Of a DNA stretch of 64,000 nucleotides, positions 11,401 to 23,215 are shown piece after piece (positions within the stretch are counted from its first letter, which is position 1; each line of letters begins with the position of its first letter). This DNA is from Ancistrus triradiatus (Eukaryota; Chordata; Actinopteri; Siluriformes; Loricariidae). The notes below the pieces were generated by a model. That model saw only the letters and a list, made by a program, of their open reading frames with translations, made no database searches and was not told where the DNA came from. The stretch spans positions 62,001-126,000 of the forward strand of contig JAJAGP010001340.1 of the NCBI GenBank assembly GCA_025084515.1, given 5' to 3'. The position numbers and the translations under genes are program-made.

Positions 11401-12699
11401 TGCTGATGTCACTACATGAGTGTATTTACATGCACTTATGCATGCATCCAATAACTGAAGAAAATCAGATTTTACATACAGTTTACATGCACCTGGGTAA
11501 TCAGATAATGGGAAAACTGCGGGTTTACACGACAATAATCAGATTTTGAGTTTGCAAACAGCAAATAATTTCACAGAACAATATTTTGCAAACTACAGTT
11601 TATCTGAGAGCCTCTTAAAATGTTTCAGTTTTTATGTTTCTTACCATTTATAATTGTTTGGTATTCACTTTAATTCCAGGGTTGCCAGATCCCATGACAG
11701 GGCTATGGTCTATGGAAACAAGCGAATAGGCTTTAAAAAAGGCCAAAATAGGTAACCTACTACAGTACAATGTGAGATAATAATAATAATAGTAATGTAT
11801 ATTTTCCTTTTAACTTTAGAGCTTGAACAAAACCAATTTGTAGGAATAATGAAAGGAGACACAGGAGCAGGGAGCAAGGCCAAATAAGAATCTACACTTT
11901 AAAAACAAGCCTCAAAAACCTGCAACCCACAACTACCAATATTTGTAAGCAACTTCATAGAAAAATAAGCGCAGGTCACTTACAATAACTGTTTTTTATT
12001 CTTCTAGCCACTTACATACATGCAGAGACTGAATAAGGGTAATACATGTGCTAAGAAATCCAGTTACTGAGGTAAAATCCAGCTCTGTTTATTGAATTTC
12101 TTAATCTGATTAGGAAATCCAAGTATGCGGTTTACATGAGCGCTTGAATAATCATATAACTGCAGAAATAAACTGCATAACATCAAGCATACAAGGCCAG
12201 TGTGACACCGCCTTGGATGCCAAATGAAAAACTTCCAGGAGCAACAATAGCTTGGCCACAAAAGCTTACAGAACAGGACCACTGAGAATTATCCTTCCTC
12301 ATGATTCTCTCGTTTCTCAAACATATTTCGCTCATTAACGATTGTCCGTGTGCCACTGGAAGCAAATTCTGTTCATCTGGTGCATAATAGATTGGATTCC
12401 ATGGCCGAACAGCTACACACAAGCAAAGATTACCATGTGTAATGACAATGGTTGGCTTAGTGGAATCACAGTTTTTGGAGTGATGAATCACACTACATCA
12501 GAGAGGATGGAGCTGAAAGCATAGTACCTGCTGTTTAGAATGAAGAATAATGCTGGCCCTTATAAATTGGATTACTCACTATACATTCAATCATTTCAGA
12601 GACGATTTTATCCTGGACAGGTTGACTTTGGGGGTAAGGGGCTTATACAGCTTACAGTCCAGTCCATTGCAGGGCCTCACACACTCACACAATTAGTGC
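11401..12699. other. No recognisable gene
   Basis: Unassigned AT-rich sequence. 12600-12690 contains a worn S1-like phrase ('ccagtccattgcagggc', 'cacacactcacac'). The short frames show no domain. Confidence 0.4.
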
Positions 12700-12762
12700 C
12701 AAACCAAAGTCAAAGTCAGATATATTTCTATAACGCTTTTTACAATGGAGCATCATCTCAAA

Positions 12763-13162
12763 TAGAGCTGTCATAAAAAATTGATACAGCAATATATCGC
12801 GATATTTATTTTTGTGATCTACTACATTGATTTCCTGTTCAAAATAGCAATTTTTATGAAGGAAAAAAAAACATGTTTTAAATGGGGTGTAAACTACAAT
12901 GTCCACTTCTGTAGATGTTGCAGTACAGTGTTTTGACTCAATTTGTCCACTGAATTATCACTGTGATGTCATGTCTGACGTCAATCTGACGACTCAGATT
13001 GTACAGTGTAACTTGTACTGTATTTCAGCTGTTTTTATATGTCCAGTGAACTATGTGGAATATGTCAATATATCGCAATAAGCATCATATAACAATGTAT
13101 TGTGATATAATCGAATTGTGATGCGTATTGTATCGTGAAGTCCTTTCCAATACCCACCCCTA
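12763..13162. mobile_element. H1 hAT-like non-autonomous element
   Basis: A 400-bp insertion inside R1, flanked by ATCTCAAA (12755-12762) and GTCTCAAA (13163-13170). These match at 7 of 8 bases, the length hAT transposases duplicate. The ends read TAGAGCTGTCAT and ACCCACCCCTA, i.e. TAGRG-type hAT termini. The interior has repeated 'caatatatcgc' and 'tatcgtgaag' phrases. No coding sequence. Confidence 0.8.
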
Positions 13163-13215
13163 GTCTCAAAGCAGCTTTTTCTATTTTCTAGCTTCACAAT
13201 TTTCTATAATTTTCT

Positions 13216-13820
13216 CCTCTTTCTAGCTATGCTGCTATAGCTAATGCTACACATGGCATCAGTGATTGTTAACAAACAATGTGCTCTCCATCAATAACTA
13301 ACTACATTTTCTGTTTTCTCTCAAAACTTTGTTCCTTTACCAGCTCCAGTACCACACATGATGTTCATCCTCTTCAGCTCCAGCCCCACCATACCCGGGC
13401 CACACCAGAGGGCAGTAACTCCCTCCGGTTGGTTGGGGACGAAGTTCCGCCAAGGACTTTCCTGCTTAGACTGAAGATCCCAGAGTGACTCTGTGTATCG
13501 GGCTACTTAATGCCGATGTGCATATTTAACATTTTATTAGAACTATCACTATAAGACTCATTAGTTTAGATAAATTAGCTTCATTCTTACATTTATCATC
13601 TACGTCACCCAAGGAGGTTGGGTCTCTTTTTGAGTCTTGGTCCTCCCAAGGTTTCTTCCTCATAACGCTTAGGGAGTTTTTCCTTGCCACTGACGCCCTA
13701 GGCTTGCTCAATTTGGGATTGGCCGTAGATATTAGAAGATCATCTAAAATTGTACAGTTGCTTTGAGACAATGCTCCATTGTAAAAAACGCTATATAAAT
13801 AAATCTGACTTGACTTGACT
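13216..13820 (+). repeat. R1 repeat, longest plus copy
   Basis: The fullest R1 here. A 5' part has 'gctatgctgctatagctaatgctaca', then 'caccagagggcagtaact'. The conserved part follows ('ggaggttgggtct', 'cctcccaaggtttcttcctc', 'tttttccttgccactg', 'taggcttgctcaattt'), and it ends in a TGACTTGACT tail. It sits inside an older minus-strand R1. A short tandem 3' tail without a clear poly(A) is a retroposon-like trait, but I cannot name the class. Confidence 0.75.
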
Positions 13821-13935
13821 GTTATCTAGGCCCAGCCCTAACTGAGCAGGCAACTGAGGGTGACAGTGGCAAGAAAAAACTACATAAACATTATAAGGAA
13901 GAAACCTTGAGAGGACTAAGATTCAAAAAGAGTCA

Positions 13936-14769
13936 TGTTTTTTAGGGAATGAGGATCAATCACAAATCATGTCAATAAAGTAGACAACTTTCTAAAGCTG
14001 AAATCACTGAGCATGGATAGCATGGTGTCTTCAGCTCACACGTGCATTCAAGTCCAACGTGACACTGATTAAAGACGGCAGGCTGTTCAGACGGCACATC
14101 TGTGTCCAGCCCGTTCCCCCAGTTTTCCAATTATTTAGAAGGAATCGATTTTACAATTTTATTTGTGTTACCCATGCAAACCGTGAAAAGCATGTTATTC
14201 CGTGCCTCATGCCTCACATTCAACCTGAAATGACTGAGACTTGGCTGCTAATAAGAGGAAGTTCATTTTGATTACCCATTCTACTGTGTTCAAAAGGGTT
14301 TACACCCTGAGTTGGTAAATCAAATTTGACCCGTGTTTGAATTCATTAACAAGCGCTGAAAAAAAACATTATCATAAATCATTATTCATCCATAACAGTA
14401 ATATATATTTATATATGTTGACATTTATGTACCTTAGACCTCATTTAACTGATAATCTATTAATTGTGTATTTTTTTTTAGTTCTATCAAGTGTTATGTC
14501 TGAATTACTTCTAAACACAATAGCTGTTCTGAACATGCGGGTCTAATCTCAATAGGTTGTATTAACCATGTTTTTCTGGATATATGCTAGTTCTTATATT
14601 GCATGCTGGACGGCTTGTTTACCATTAACTGAAATGGCATGTTGACAATATATCTGAGGCAACAGCTCTTTTACATTCTAGTGCATACTCATAGTGATAG
14701 CCAGGCATGATGGATCAGCATTGCCTGGCATTAGATCATGGACACAACTGGGGGAGGGGGACCTTGTGT
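13936..14769. other. No recognisable gene
   Basis: Unassigned AT-rich DNA with only short chance frames. Confidence 0.45.
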
Positions 14770-14960
14770 GATGACATTTACATTACCATTTACATATACA
14801 GCATGTAGCAGACGCCCTTATCTAGAGCGACGTACAGAAGAGTGACCACACATTGCCTTCAAAAAGATTTTACTGTTTACGTGTGACATGTCTATTGAAA
14901 TATCCTTTATGTAATGACAGCATTTTGCAGACACCTATATCCAGACTAACTTACTATTGC
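14770..14960 (-). mobile_element. S2 SINE tail fragments
   Basis: 'catttacattaccatttaca' and 'gcagacgcccttatctagagc' match the tail of the S2 copy at 43535. A second worn phrase, 'cattttgcagacacctatatcc', follows at about 14920. The tRNA-like head is missing. Confidence 0.6.
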
Positions 14961-15479
14961 GTTGACCAGATAAAGATTTAGGGACTTAGATTTTAGGGAT
15001 TTAGATTTAGGGAGTTCCCCGACCCTCTACAAGGGTGAAATCCATGAAAACAGTTAGAAGAACACATTGTCAGTAGCTCTTTTACATCTTAGGTTACACT
15101 TTAACAGAAACAACACAAAACGCCTGATAGATAGCAAGCTACTGACTCTAGCTAACTCACTAGAGGGGTATGAAAAGTCACTAAATATGGCGACAAAATC
15201 ACTAACTTGGCAACACAGCAACCACTGTCTGTGATTGGGGACGAGGGTCAACCAGCACTGACCTGTGCATGAGAAGGCAATTCCGCCTTCCTACACAATC
15301 GTATAAAAATAACATTCAACACTGTTAAAAAACGAAAATCATTGATGCTGTATGCTGTATAAACTATGCATATGGTTCTACCTAAAAGCACATGACTGAA
15401 GTTAAAAATGAGTGGACACACTGTGACAAAATACAGACACCACCAGCCTTGCAGTAAATATCATTAGATTTAATTTATT
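14961..15479. other. No recognisable gene
   Basis: Unassigned. It may include the lost 5' side of the hAT fossil that follows, but I see no terminal repeat. Confidence 0.35.
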
Positions 15480-15812
15480 AGAGATGGCTCGGCTTTGAAA
15501 AGATGGATGGTGCTCAAAAGACAATCTGCAAACTATGTCACAAATCAGTCTGACATAGAAATCAGTCAGAAAGCTTGATACCAAACTTATTTCACCATCT
15601 GCCTTACGACAAAAAAGCAACAGATGGCAAGGCATAAACACTGTAACCAATACAGGCGGTTGAGAGATGGGTTCAAACTACTGTTGAATACTTTAGCCCC
15701 AGGATATACACTGCCAAATTATCGTCTAATTATCATTACTGACAAAATCCCAGAAAATATTGAGATATCATTTTCTGTCAATATCGTACACGCCTACTTC
15801 CCAATTTACAAT
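15480..15812 (+). pseudogene. hAT transposase fossil with BED-type zinc finger
   Basis: WLGFEKMDGAQKTICKLCHK (15485-15544) carries the aromatic and CxxC part of a BED zinc finger. PNLFHHLPYD follows shortly after, supplying the HxxH-type half in the usual order (NLFxHL). Further on, LNTLAPGYTLPN recalls the 'xxPxYxLPS' phrase of ZBED-like hAT transposases. The last part ('caatatcgtacacgcctac') resembles an hAT terminus. Everything between is deleted and stops interrupt the frame, so this is a dead internal-deletion derivative. Confidence 0.65.
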
Positions 15813-16631
15813 CCCATTAAATATCCCTTTCATGTAAACATTCAGCATAGCTCATAGCTCTTTAACAGGCACACTGAACTGAACTGTGCAGAAAGCAAAT
15901 GGAATGATGGATTGTCATTATCTGACATATAATCACGGGCACCATGATAAATGGGCTGTCAGGATGATACCGAGTTTTACACAGGGGCTCATTTACAATA
16001 TTTGTGGCATATGATTTTCATTTTTATTGAAAGATCCTTTCTTTAATGACACCACTGCTAAAATAATTCATAATAATACTATACACTGCCTGTCTTTGCA
16101 ATGCATACTCTAATATTTTGTTGGATCACCATTAGCTTTGATTACAGCATGCATTTGCCGCGGCATTGTTTTGACATCCCGATGCAGCATCACAGCATTT
16201 ATTTCTGCTCAGAGATGCATTCGTTTTTGTTGAGATGATGGGAGAGTTGAACCACTCAAAGTCTTCTCCAGCACAGCCCAAAGACTCTCAGTGGGGTTGA
16301 GGTCAGGTGATGTGTTGTGTCTGTGGCCATGCCTTGGTTATTCAGTACATTCAGGTATGTGCGATTTAACGAGCACATTATGTTCTGTGAAAGTTTGTTG
16401 ACCGAAATGTACGTTGGCTGGAGATTACCATAGTCATGTAGTCTGTTTATGGTACTGTAATGTAAATATAAAGGGTATTATCACAAGAAAACTGCTTGCA
16501 AACAATACGTAAATGCATCAGAGATACCCCTGAAAACACGAGTGCAATCTGTAGGAAATCGAAACTGTTATACACGTTAAGCTTTTTTGAATTTATAGAA
16601 ATTCACAATAATTGTAAAAAACACAGTAATT

Positions 16632-17112
16632 AGTGTGATTGCCTATATAGGCGATCACACTATTGTTATCCAATTCTGAACATTTCGAAATTTTCGATGC
16701 GTATCAACTGCCGCAATTTTGGAGATATCGACCCCGTTCCAGCACCATTGTGTCCGGTCTGGTCGGGAATGGTGTGCTTGTATAGGGCTTTCCGGTCGGA
16801 CTTTGGGGGGCCCCAAAGGGTCCCCTGTAAAGTCCCAAATTTCCCCATAGGAAATGAATGGGCCCAAAGATAACAAATCATAAATCAGTCAGTTATTGAC
16901 CTATGGCCACGAAATTTGGCAGGCTTGGTCCCGGGTGCAATCTGAGGTGACATGTGATGCCCATGGGCCAATGACCGTAACTCAGTCAGTTTTTTGATCT
17001 ACGGTCACGAAATTCGGCAGGCTTGGTCCCAGGGGCAGCCTGGTTTGATGTGATGCCCTTTGGGCCCATGAGGTACACTAAGGGTCCGCCATTGCAGAGT
17101 GGCAATCACACT
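16632..17112. mobile_element. M2 short DNA element with perfect 12-bp inverted ends
   Basis: Begins AGTGTGATTGCC and ends GGCAATCACACT, an exact inverted pair. The left end is itself an imperfect palindrome (TGTGATTGCCTATATAGGCG and on). Inside, an imperfect direct duplication of about 85 bases (16880-16966 and 16978-17070) shares 'acgaaat(t/c)ggcaggctt'. No protein is encoded. It is inserted within the T5 element. Confidence 0.8.
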
Positions 17113-17284
17113 CGCTTTTTCTTCAGGAAATGCACCTCTTTAGTCTAATATTATGATCTTGTCTAGGGCAAAGCCATAACACTAGAGAGGATGGTACGAT
17201 AGACCTGATACTTTTGTTTGACAGAAGCCGAAAATACTTTTAAAGAAACAAAGACTCAACAAGTGAATGTTGTCCGCTTAATTT

Positions 17285-17592
17285 TGGACAGGGTTGTGGG
17301 AGAGTGGGTGCCTAGCTGGTGGCATAGGGCGCAAGGCAGGAACAACCCTAGAGAGGGTGCCAGTCCATAGGACACACACTCACACACTAAGACCACATAA
17401 CCTAATCAATTAACCTACAGCGTGTCTTTGGACTGTCGGAGGAAACCAGAGCACCCAGAGTAAACCCACGCGGACATGGGAGGACATGAAGACTCCACAC
17501 AGAGTCCACACAATGGACCCAGACTGCTCCACCTGGAGATTGAACACAGGACCTTCTCGCTGTGAGGTGACAGTGCTACAAAATGAGCCAAA
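17285..17592 (-). mobile_element. S1 tRNA-derived SINE inside T5
   Basis: Full-length minus S1: 'ggacagggttgtgggagag' tail, 'gtgccagtccatagg', 'ctttggactgtcggaggaaa', 'acgcggacatgggaggaca', then the head with B-box-like GATTGAACAC and 'ctgtgaggtgacagtgcta'. Confidence 0.8.
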
Positions 17593-18645
17593 AACATAAT
17601 GATATGCTGCCAGTTGTTTAATAAGCAATTAACATAGGAATCATTAGCGCATAACATTGCTGAGCCTAGACCAGCCCAACTGAAGCGACCCCAGATCATA
17701 ACACTGCCTCCAGAGCAGTGGACACAATGCATGATGGGTACATCGCTTCATACGCTTCCCTTCTTACCCTGACACACCCATTGCTCTGGAATAGGGTAAA
17801 TCTGGACTCATGAGTATGTGAACTCTTTCCAGAGTTCAATCCCTATGTTCCCTGTCAAACTGAAGCATTTTTTTTATTAGCTTCACTAACTGGTGGTTTT
17901 CTTATGTCCACACAGCTGTTAAGTCTCAATTCAGTGAGTTCTTGTCGCATTGTGCGTGTGGAAATGATCTTACTTTTACTATTAAACATAGCTGTGAGGT
18001 CTACTGTTGATTTTTTCATGATTCAACTTCATCGTCTGGATCACATTTGTCACATATTTTCTTATGTCAAATTCATATTTCAGTGGATTGCATTCATGTT
18101 TTGTTAGACTATGAGCCTGTGTTGTAATTGCTTTTGCCTTAATGAATGTACCACTGTTACGATCTGGAATCAATTTGGTCATGAACTGTTTCTTTAAAGT
18201 GTTCTCTCCTGATATCACTTTTGTGTTATCTCCTGTTCCTGGGGCCATTTGGGACCTCCAAGTAACACCTCCTGCTTCCTCTTGCCAAACATTCGTTAGG
18301 ACAAGACAGCACAGAGGGATTTTGGTGTCCAACTGAGATCTCTTGAATAAAACACCATATTTTCCCACTGCCTTTTGTCTCCTGCTTTACTTCATGCAAC
18401 CAGTGTTCTGGATATACTATACTACACTACAGAGCTACACTATGAGGTGCCTTCGACAAGTTGCCAACACATATCTTCCGTGAAGTTGATGGTTCACCAC
18501 TTTTACACGATGACAGGTTATGACATGGATTCAAAGAATTGTTGCCAGCTGACACATATTAATCACGCCAGTAATTATCCAATCAAAGCCTTTTAAGTAT
18601 TTGGTTATTTGAATTTAAATGGCAACTCTTTTTCTCGAGGCAGTG

Positions 18646-19187
18646 TACATAATAGATAAAGTAAAGCTTCAAATACATACTAGGGCCAAACAGAGAAAGC
18701 TTGGCAGAACCTGGATTTGAACATACAACCTTCTAATTGTGCCTAGTAGTCTATAATCTTAAGCACTAAACGAATCCCTGTCCAATAACCCCCTTCCATG
18801 TAAACATTCAGTACAGCACATAGCTCCTTTGTATGCTTAGGCACACATTGTAAAAGAAGCCGCATGGCATGATGGAATGTCATTATCTGTTATGGCATTG
18901 TCAGGAGTATTGCCACTTAGGCAGGTTAGGTAGGGTAATTAAACTGCAGCTGAGACTAGCTTCAAACAAAAGAAAGAAAAATAAACAAATAACGCGAAGT
19001 TAGTGCCTGTATTTTCCAGGCATAATTGAGCTTGTGATTAGAAGGAGGCTTAAAATACTATTTTATATGCACTTGCCAAATGAAACATAAAAAAGAAGAA
19101 CAAGACAATACCATATCCCAGTTCCCTAAAAGTAATGTTATGGCTCTAGAGTTTTTTTCTCTGCTTTCATTCTTTCATTCATTTTCT
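18646..19187. other. No recognisable gene
   Basis: Unassigned AT-rich sequence. 'gcctagtagtctataatctt' at 18740-18760 is faintly SINE-head-like but too short to call. Confidence 0.4.
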
Positions 19188-19345
19188 TATCCGCTTGATC
19201 CTAGACAGGGTTGCGGGAAAGCCAGTGCCTAGCTGGTGGCACAGGGCACAAGGCAGGACGTCAATCTATCGTAGGGCACAAACACTCACAAACTTATACA
19301 CACACCCTAGAGTGGGTGTGTCTTTAGAGACACCAATTTACCATT
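19188..19345 (-). mobile_element. S1 SINE, 3' half
   Basis: Minus S1 tail ('ttcttatccgcttgatccta', 'gacagggttgcgggaaagcc', 'caatctatcgtagggcaca'), truncated before the tRNA-like head. Confidence 0.75.
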
Positions 19346-19414
19346 ACACCACCAGCAGCAGCCTGAAGTTTTGATACATGCCAGGATGGATTTATGCTTT
19401 CATGTTGTTCAAAT

Positions 19415-20020
19415 TCTGACCCTACCATATGAATGTCGCAGCAGAAATCAAGACTCAGCAGACCAGGACATCTTCTATTGTCCTATTTTGGTGTGCCTGT
19501 GCAAATTGTAGCCTCAGCTGCCTGTTCTTAGCTGGCAGGAGTGGCACCCAGTGTGACCTTCTGCTTGTAGCCCATCTGTTTCAAGGTTTAACATGTTGTG
19601 TATTCAGGGATGCTATTCTGCATACCTTGGATATCAGTTCAAACCAGTCTGGCCGTTCTCCTCTGACCTTGGGCATCAACTAGGCTTTTTTGCCCCAAAA
19701 ACTGCCCCTCACTGGATATTTTCTCTTTTCAGACCATTCTCTGTAAACTCTAGCAATATCTGTGCATGAAAATCCCAGCAGATCAGCAGTTTCTGAAATA
19801 CTCAGACCAGCCCGTCTAGCATCAACAACTATACCACATTCAAAGTCACTTAAATCACATTTCTTTTCCATTCTGATGCTCGGTTTGAACTTCAGCAAGT
19901 CGTGTTATTCATGTCTACGTAGCTAAATACATCTAGTTGCAGCCATTTCATTGGCTGATTACATATGTGTTAACGAGCAGTAGAACAGGTGTACCTAATG
20001 ACTTGGCAGGTGACTTTAGA
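19415..20020 (-). pseudogene. T6 Tc1-like element, N-terminal remnant
   Basis: The minus frame starting at 19871 gives MEKKCDLSDFECGIVVDARR, then GLSISETADLLGFS and ARVYREWSEK, the helix-turn-helix DNA-binding domain of a Tc1-like transposase. The frame ends at 19680. 19430-19680 carries the collinear middle region with stops. 19985-20020 is the terminal side (ACAGGTGTACCTAATG). The catalytic domain with the DDE triad is absent. Confidence 0.75.
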
Positions 20021-20423
20021 GTAACTAAAATATGGCTCTGAGGAATTTTGGTGAGTTGATCTAGTCAACTAAACTAAGTACAGAGAAGCTGTTAGGACAC
20101 TGAGTAGCGACAAACAACACAAAATGCCTGCAGTGTCATAGAGTTGGAGTGCAGCTTGGAACATCTCAGAAACCTTGAAGAGTTATACATTTTTAAGCAT
20201 GCTTTCATTATTCATAAACATGACATCTCAGTCTTATATAATGGTTTGTGATCAAGCAAGAGGGTTATACTGGAACAGCTTTTCTTTCAGACTGGCTTTG
20301 GGCTCTGTAGCTAAGTCTTATGCACAAGTTTGGGCATCCCTGGTAAAATTACACTTCATGTTCTGTTGATCTTAACACCTCTGCAAACTTAAATATGACA
20401 TATTACTGCATTTTCTTATTAAT
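20021..20423. other. No recognisable gene
   Basis: Unassigned spacer between T6 and M1. Confidence 0.45.
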
Positions 20424-21203
20424 TACAGTGGTACCTCAGTTCTGAACTTGTGGAATTCGGTTCTCGATGAATTTTGACTAGAAAAATTTCGATCGGTTCT
20501 TGTCGTTTGCTCTCCGTGCACTTGCTTAAACTTGTATGAGTCAAGCCACGTGACTTGTTTAAGCTGAAACTCGATTCATGATTCATGATTCACAATTTAG
20601 TACACAGTGATTCGGTGGTTCAGGTTCACAATAGCCCTTGCTCAGAGAAAAATCTATGCTGTATTTGTCGTGTTTCTTCTGTATTTTTACATCTAAGTTT
20701 CCATGGATCCTAAAAAGGTTAGAAGAGCCAACTGAAAGTAAAACAGGAATTGAAGGCTCCAGAACACAAGCTTACCAGCTATGCTAGTGCCCTAAGTTCA
20801 CCAATAGAGTGTTTTGATTTAACTTTTCACTTTCAATCCATTACTCACTAACTTACAGAGATTTTTCAACACTTTATTATAAAATAAGCTTTGTGTTAAT
20901 GATTTTGGCCAACTGTTTTAAACAGTAAATTACTTATCATTAGTTATCATAAGCTCTGCTATGATACTGTACAGAACGCTCTACCAAACACTCGTTAAGC
21001 TCCTCAGGTCATAATACAGTTAACTTATGATGGATTTGTCGGAACATATCCCCACTGTAAATCAGGGAGCACCTGTACAATACAACTCCATTACTGCATA
21101 TAATGCCTTATACAGTGTAGATCTTCTTGGTCTGGAACGGATAAATTCAATTTACATTATTCCTTATGAGAAAAATTTGCTTGGTACTCGAGGTACCACT
21201 GTA
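20424..21203. mobile_element. M1 short DNA element, complete
   Basis: A 780-bp unit starting TACAGTGGTACCTCAG and ending CGAGGTACCACTGTA, inverted ends flush with TA. Behind the left end is 'ttttgactagaaaaattt'; behind the right end is 'ttccttatgagaaaaattt', so the arms stay loosely complementary further in. There is no frame with transposase motifs. Terminal TA and a CAGTG-type end fit mobilisation by a Tc1/mariner transposase (inference). Confidence 0.85.
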
Positions 21204-21529
21204 CTACTACGTATTTGCTGAAATCAGAAGTCTTATTCCCCTTTTTATTTGACAGGCATGGCCTTTTCCTTAAGAATGCAGCATTCCTGAGTCTTTCTGG
21301 ACATTTTGAACCCTGAATTGAGCTTCAGAATTATCAAGGATTACAGTTTTTTTTTTTTCAAATAACCAATTAGCATTCACTGCCATTAGGGCAGTGGAAT
21401 AATAGCTGCGGTAAATTAAGCTGTGTAGTCATGCATGAATAATAAATTATAAATCAGTCACCTCAATCAGTAATCATTTATGCAGTGTCCATTGATGCAG
21501 CAATAACGTCATTTGCAAATTATAGTTAG
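21204..21529. other. No recognisable gene
   Basis: Unassigned AT-rich spacer with a T10 run at about 21349. Confidence 0.45.
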
Positions 21530-21648
21530 AGTGGTGCTTGAAACTTTGTGAACCCTTTATGATGTTCTATATTTCTGCGTATATATGGCCTAAAACATCA
21601 GATTTTCACACAGGTCCTAAAAGTAAATAAAGAGAACTGACTTACTCC
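21530..21648 (+). mobile_element. T1 Tc1-like terminal fragment
   Basis: AGTGGTGCTTGAAACTTTGT, then 'gaaccctttatgatgttct' and 'cacaggtcctaaaagtaaat', match the outer 110 bases of T1 with substitutions. The rest of the element is missing. Confidence 0.8.
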
Positions 21649-23164
21649 CTCAGACAACGGTAGCAAGAATTTTGGAAGATTTGCTTGCTGGTTAGTGGCT
21701 ATTTTGAAAGCCATGGTCACCTGAAATCTTTTGCATCTTGCCTCGATTTTGTACAATCTTGCACTGGGTTTTCTTTTTCCTACCTATAATATTAGATGGA
21801 AATTGTAACTTATGTTATGTACTGACACGGACCTGATCACAATTTTAAAAAAAAAGCTCAGTCCTCTCAAAAACTTGATCATTGTTTTGTAGTATAAAAC
21901 GTGTTATTTTGTTCTATCTTTGACTTATTGTCAGAAAATAACTGAACCAAGTTCCATGTGATTGATATCTGACTTTTCTGACACATCCACTGTTTCATGG
22001 TAGTTGTGTTCCAGTGGTTTACGTTTTGTTTAGGTTGTTCAATTCTCTTTCCATAGGGCTGGGTCATGACCATTGACCATTTTATCAATGTCTAGTTGTG
22101 TTTTTGTATTGTGCACATTCTCAGGTTGCCCTCTAGCTTGGTACTGATGCGCTGACTGCAACTGAGCCAATCAATCATGCCCTTGACTTTAAGCTTCACC
22201 TGCACTCCAGTTACCACCAATTATCAAAACAACCCTTCAGGACTCAACTTTACAAGTGTACACTCTACACCATTCAAGGATTTTTACCACATAATATCAC
22301 CCAGATGACATATGTTAATAATGTATTAATATAATTAATATAGCTTTTTCAAAGTCAATTATTTCACTGAGTGGCATCTCGAAATAAAGAGCGAGTGGCT
22401 CTTCTTAAGCATCTATCTGCCTATGTGCTGTATCATGTGACACAGCTACTATGCATGTGTGCAGACATGAAGGTATTTAAGCCTGAAACCTTGTAGTAAT
22501 GAGTAAATGAATGCCGTAGCTATGCTCCTGAGGTCCTTCCAATCCAAAGTCACCAGAAACAGAGCAGGCAGCAGGTATTTTACTATGTCAACAGCTGATT
22601 TCTATATGGCACTTGGTGTGTGGAAATCCTTGAGTGACAGATGATAGATTTTTGGCATTATTAAAAGCAAAAAAAACCCATCTTTTGTTTGGAAGTTAAG
22701 ATTGCGTTTCCCTTTTGTCTAGTGGCCCCGTGGGACGCAACAGGGCTGAAGGTACTGGGATCTGCAAGATGACTCATCGTTGTCATGGGGATGAGCTTAA
22801 TTAGTGTGAGCTGACAAGCCTTCCTTCCTGTGTGTGTGTGTTTGTGTGGCTAGGTGCATATGTGTACATGCAGGCATCCATGAGTTGAATGCAGATTTCA
22901 TGGCAAACATTAGACAAAGCTTCTTTTAGATGCTGTGGATACATATATGAATGCAAGAAATCTTTTCAGCTAAATACCACTCCAGTCTGCCATCTTCTTC
23001 GAAAGACGTTCCCATACAAAGTCGTATTGTATCATGGTGATGAGTCTTGCTATAGAAATCCAAGGAAACAACAAGCTCAAGTTCTTTTTCGCAAACTTAG
23101 CGTCTAGCGCCTAAATGAGCAGCCTGAGGTGACAGAGATTTCAGACATGCCCTCAGACGCCCCT
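21649..23164. other. No recognisable gene
   Basis: Long unassigned stretch. A short TG run sits at 22830-22848. Several frames of 60-70 codons lack any motif or splice context. Confidence 0.45.
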
Positions 23165-23215
23165 TCGAACAGCCTTCTCAAACCGATTAAGTTTGAATTC
23201 CGAGGTTCCACTGTA
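23165..23215 (+). mobile_element. M1 terminal fragment
   Basis: 'cgattaagtttgaattccg', then AGGTTCCACTGTA, a worn M1 right end. Confidence 0.45.

Larger units (their letters stand above)
12700..13935 (-). repeat. R1 repeat, minus copy split by two insertions
   Basis: Three blocks together make one minus-strand R1: 12700-12762 (tail to 'caatggagcat'), 13164-13215 ('ctcaaagcagc' to 'cttcacaatttt') and 13821-13935 ('gttatctaggcccagcc' to 'aaaccttgagaggac'). An hAT-like element separates blocks one and two. A plus-strand R1 copy separates blocks two and three. Confidence 0.8.
16084..18645 (-). mobile_element. T5 Tc1/mariner element with nested insertions
   Basis: Both ends carry TACACTGCCT in inverted orientation with TA at the edges. 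Next to the left end, 'tctaatattttgttggatca' and 'ggggttgaggtcagg' read on minus as the 3' part of a Tc1 transposase. On the minus strand 18019-17890 gives KKSTVDLTAMFNSKSK (DNA-binding part), and GGSVMIWGRFSWAGLG at about 17715 matches the catalytic core. The original unit is enlarged to 2.56 kb by an M2 element (16632-17112), an S1 SINE (17285-17592) and unassigned sequence, and no open transposase remains. Confidence 0.7.

Noticed and set aside
13403..13425. CTCF-like CACCAGAGGGCAGTA word
   Set aside because: It lies inside the R1 repeat, so the match may just reflect that family; not listed as a site here.
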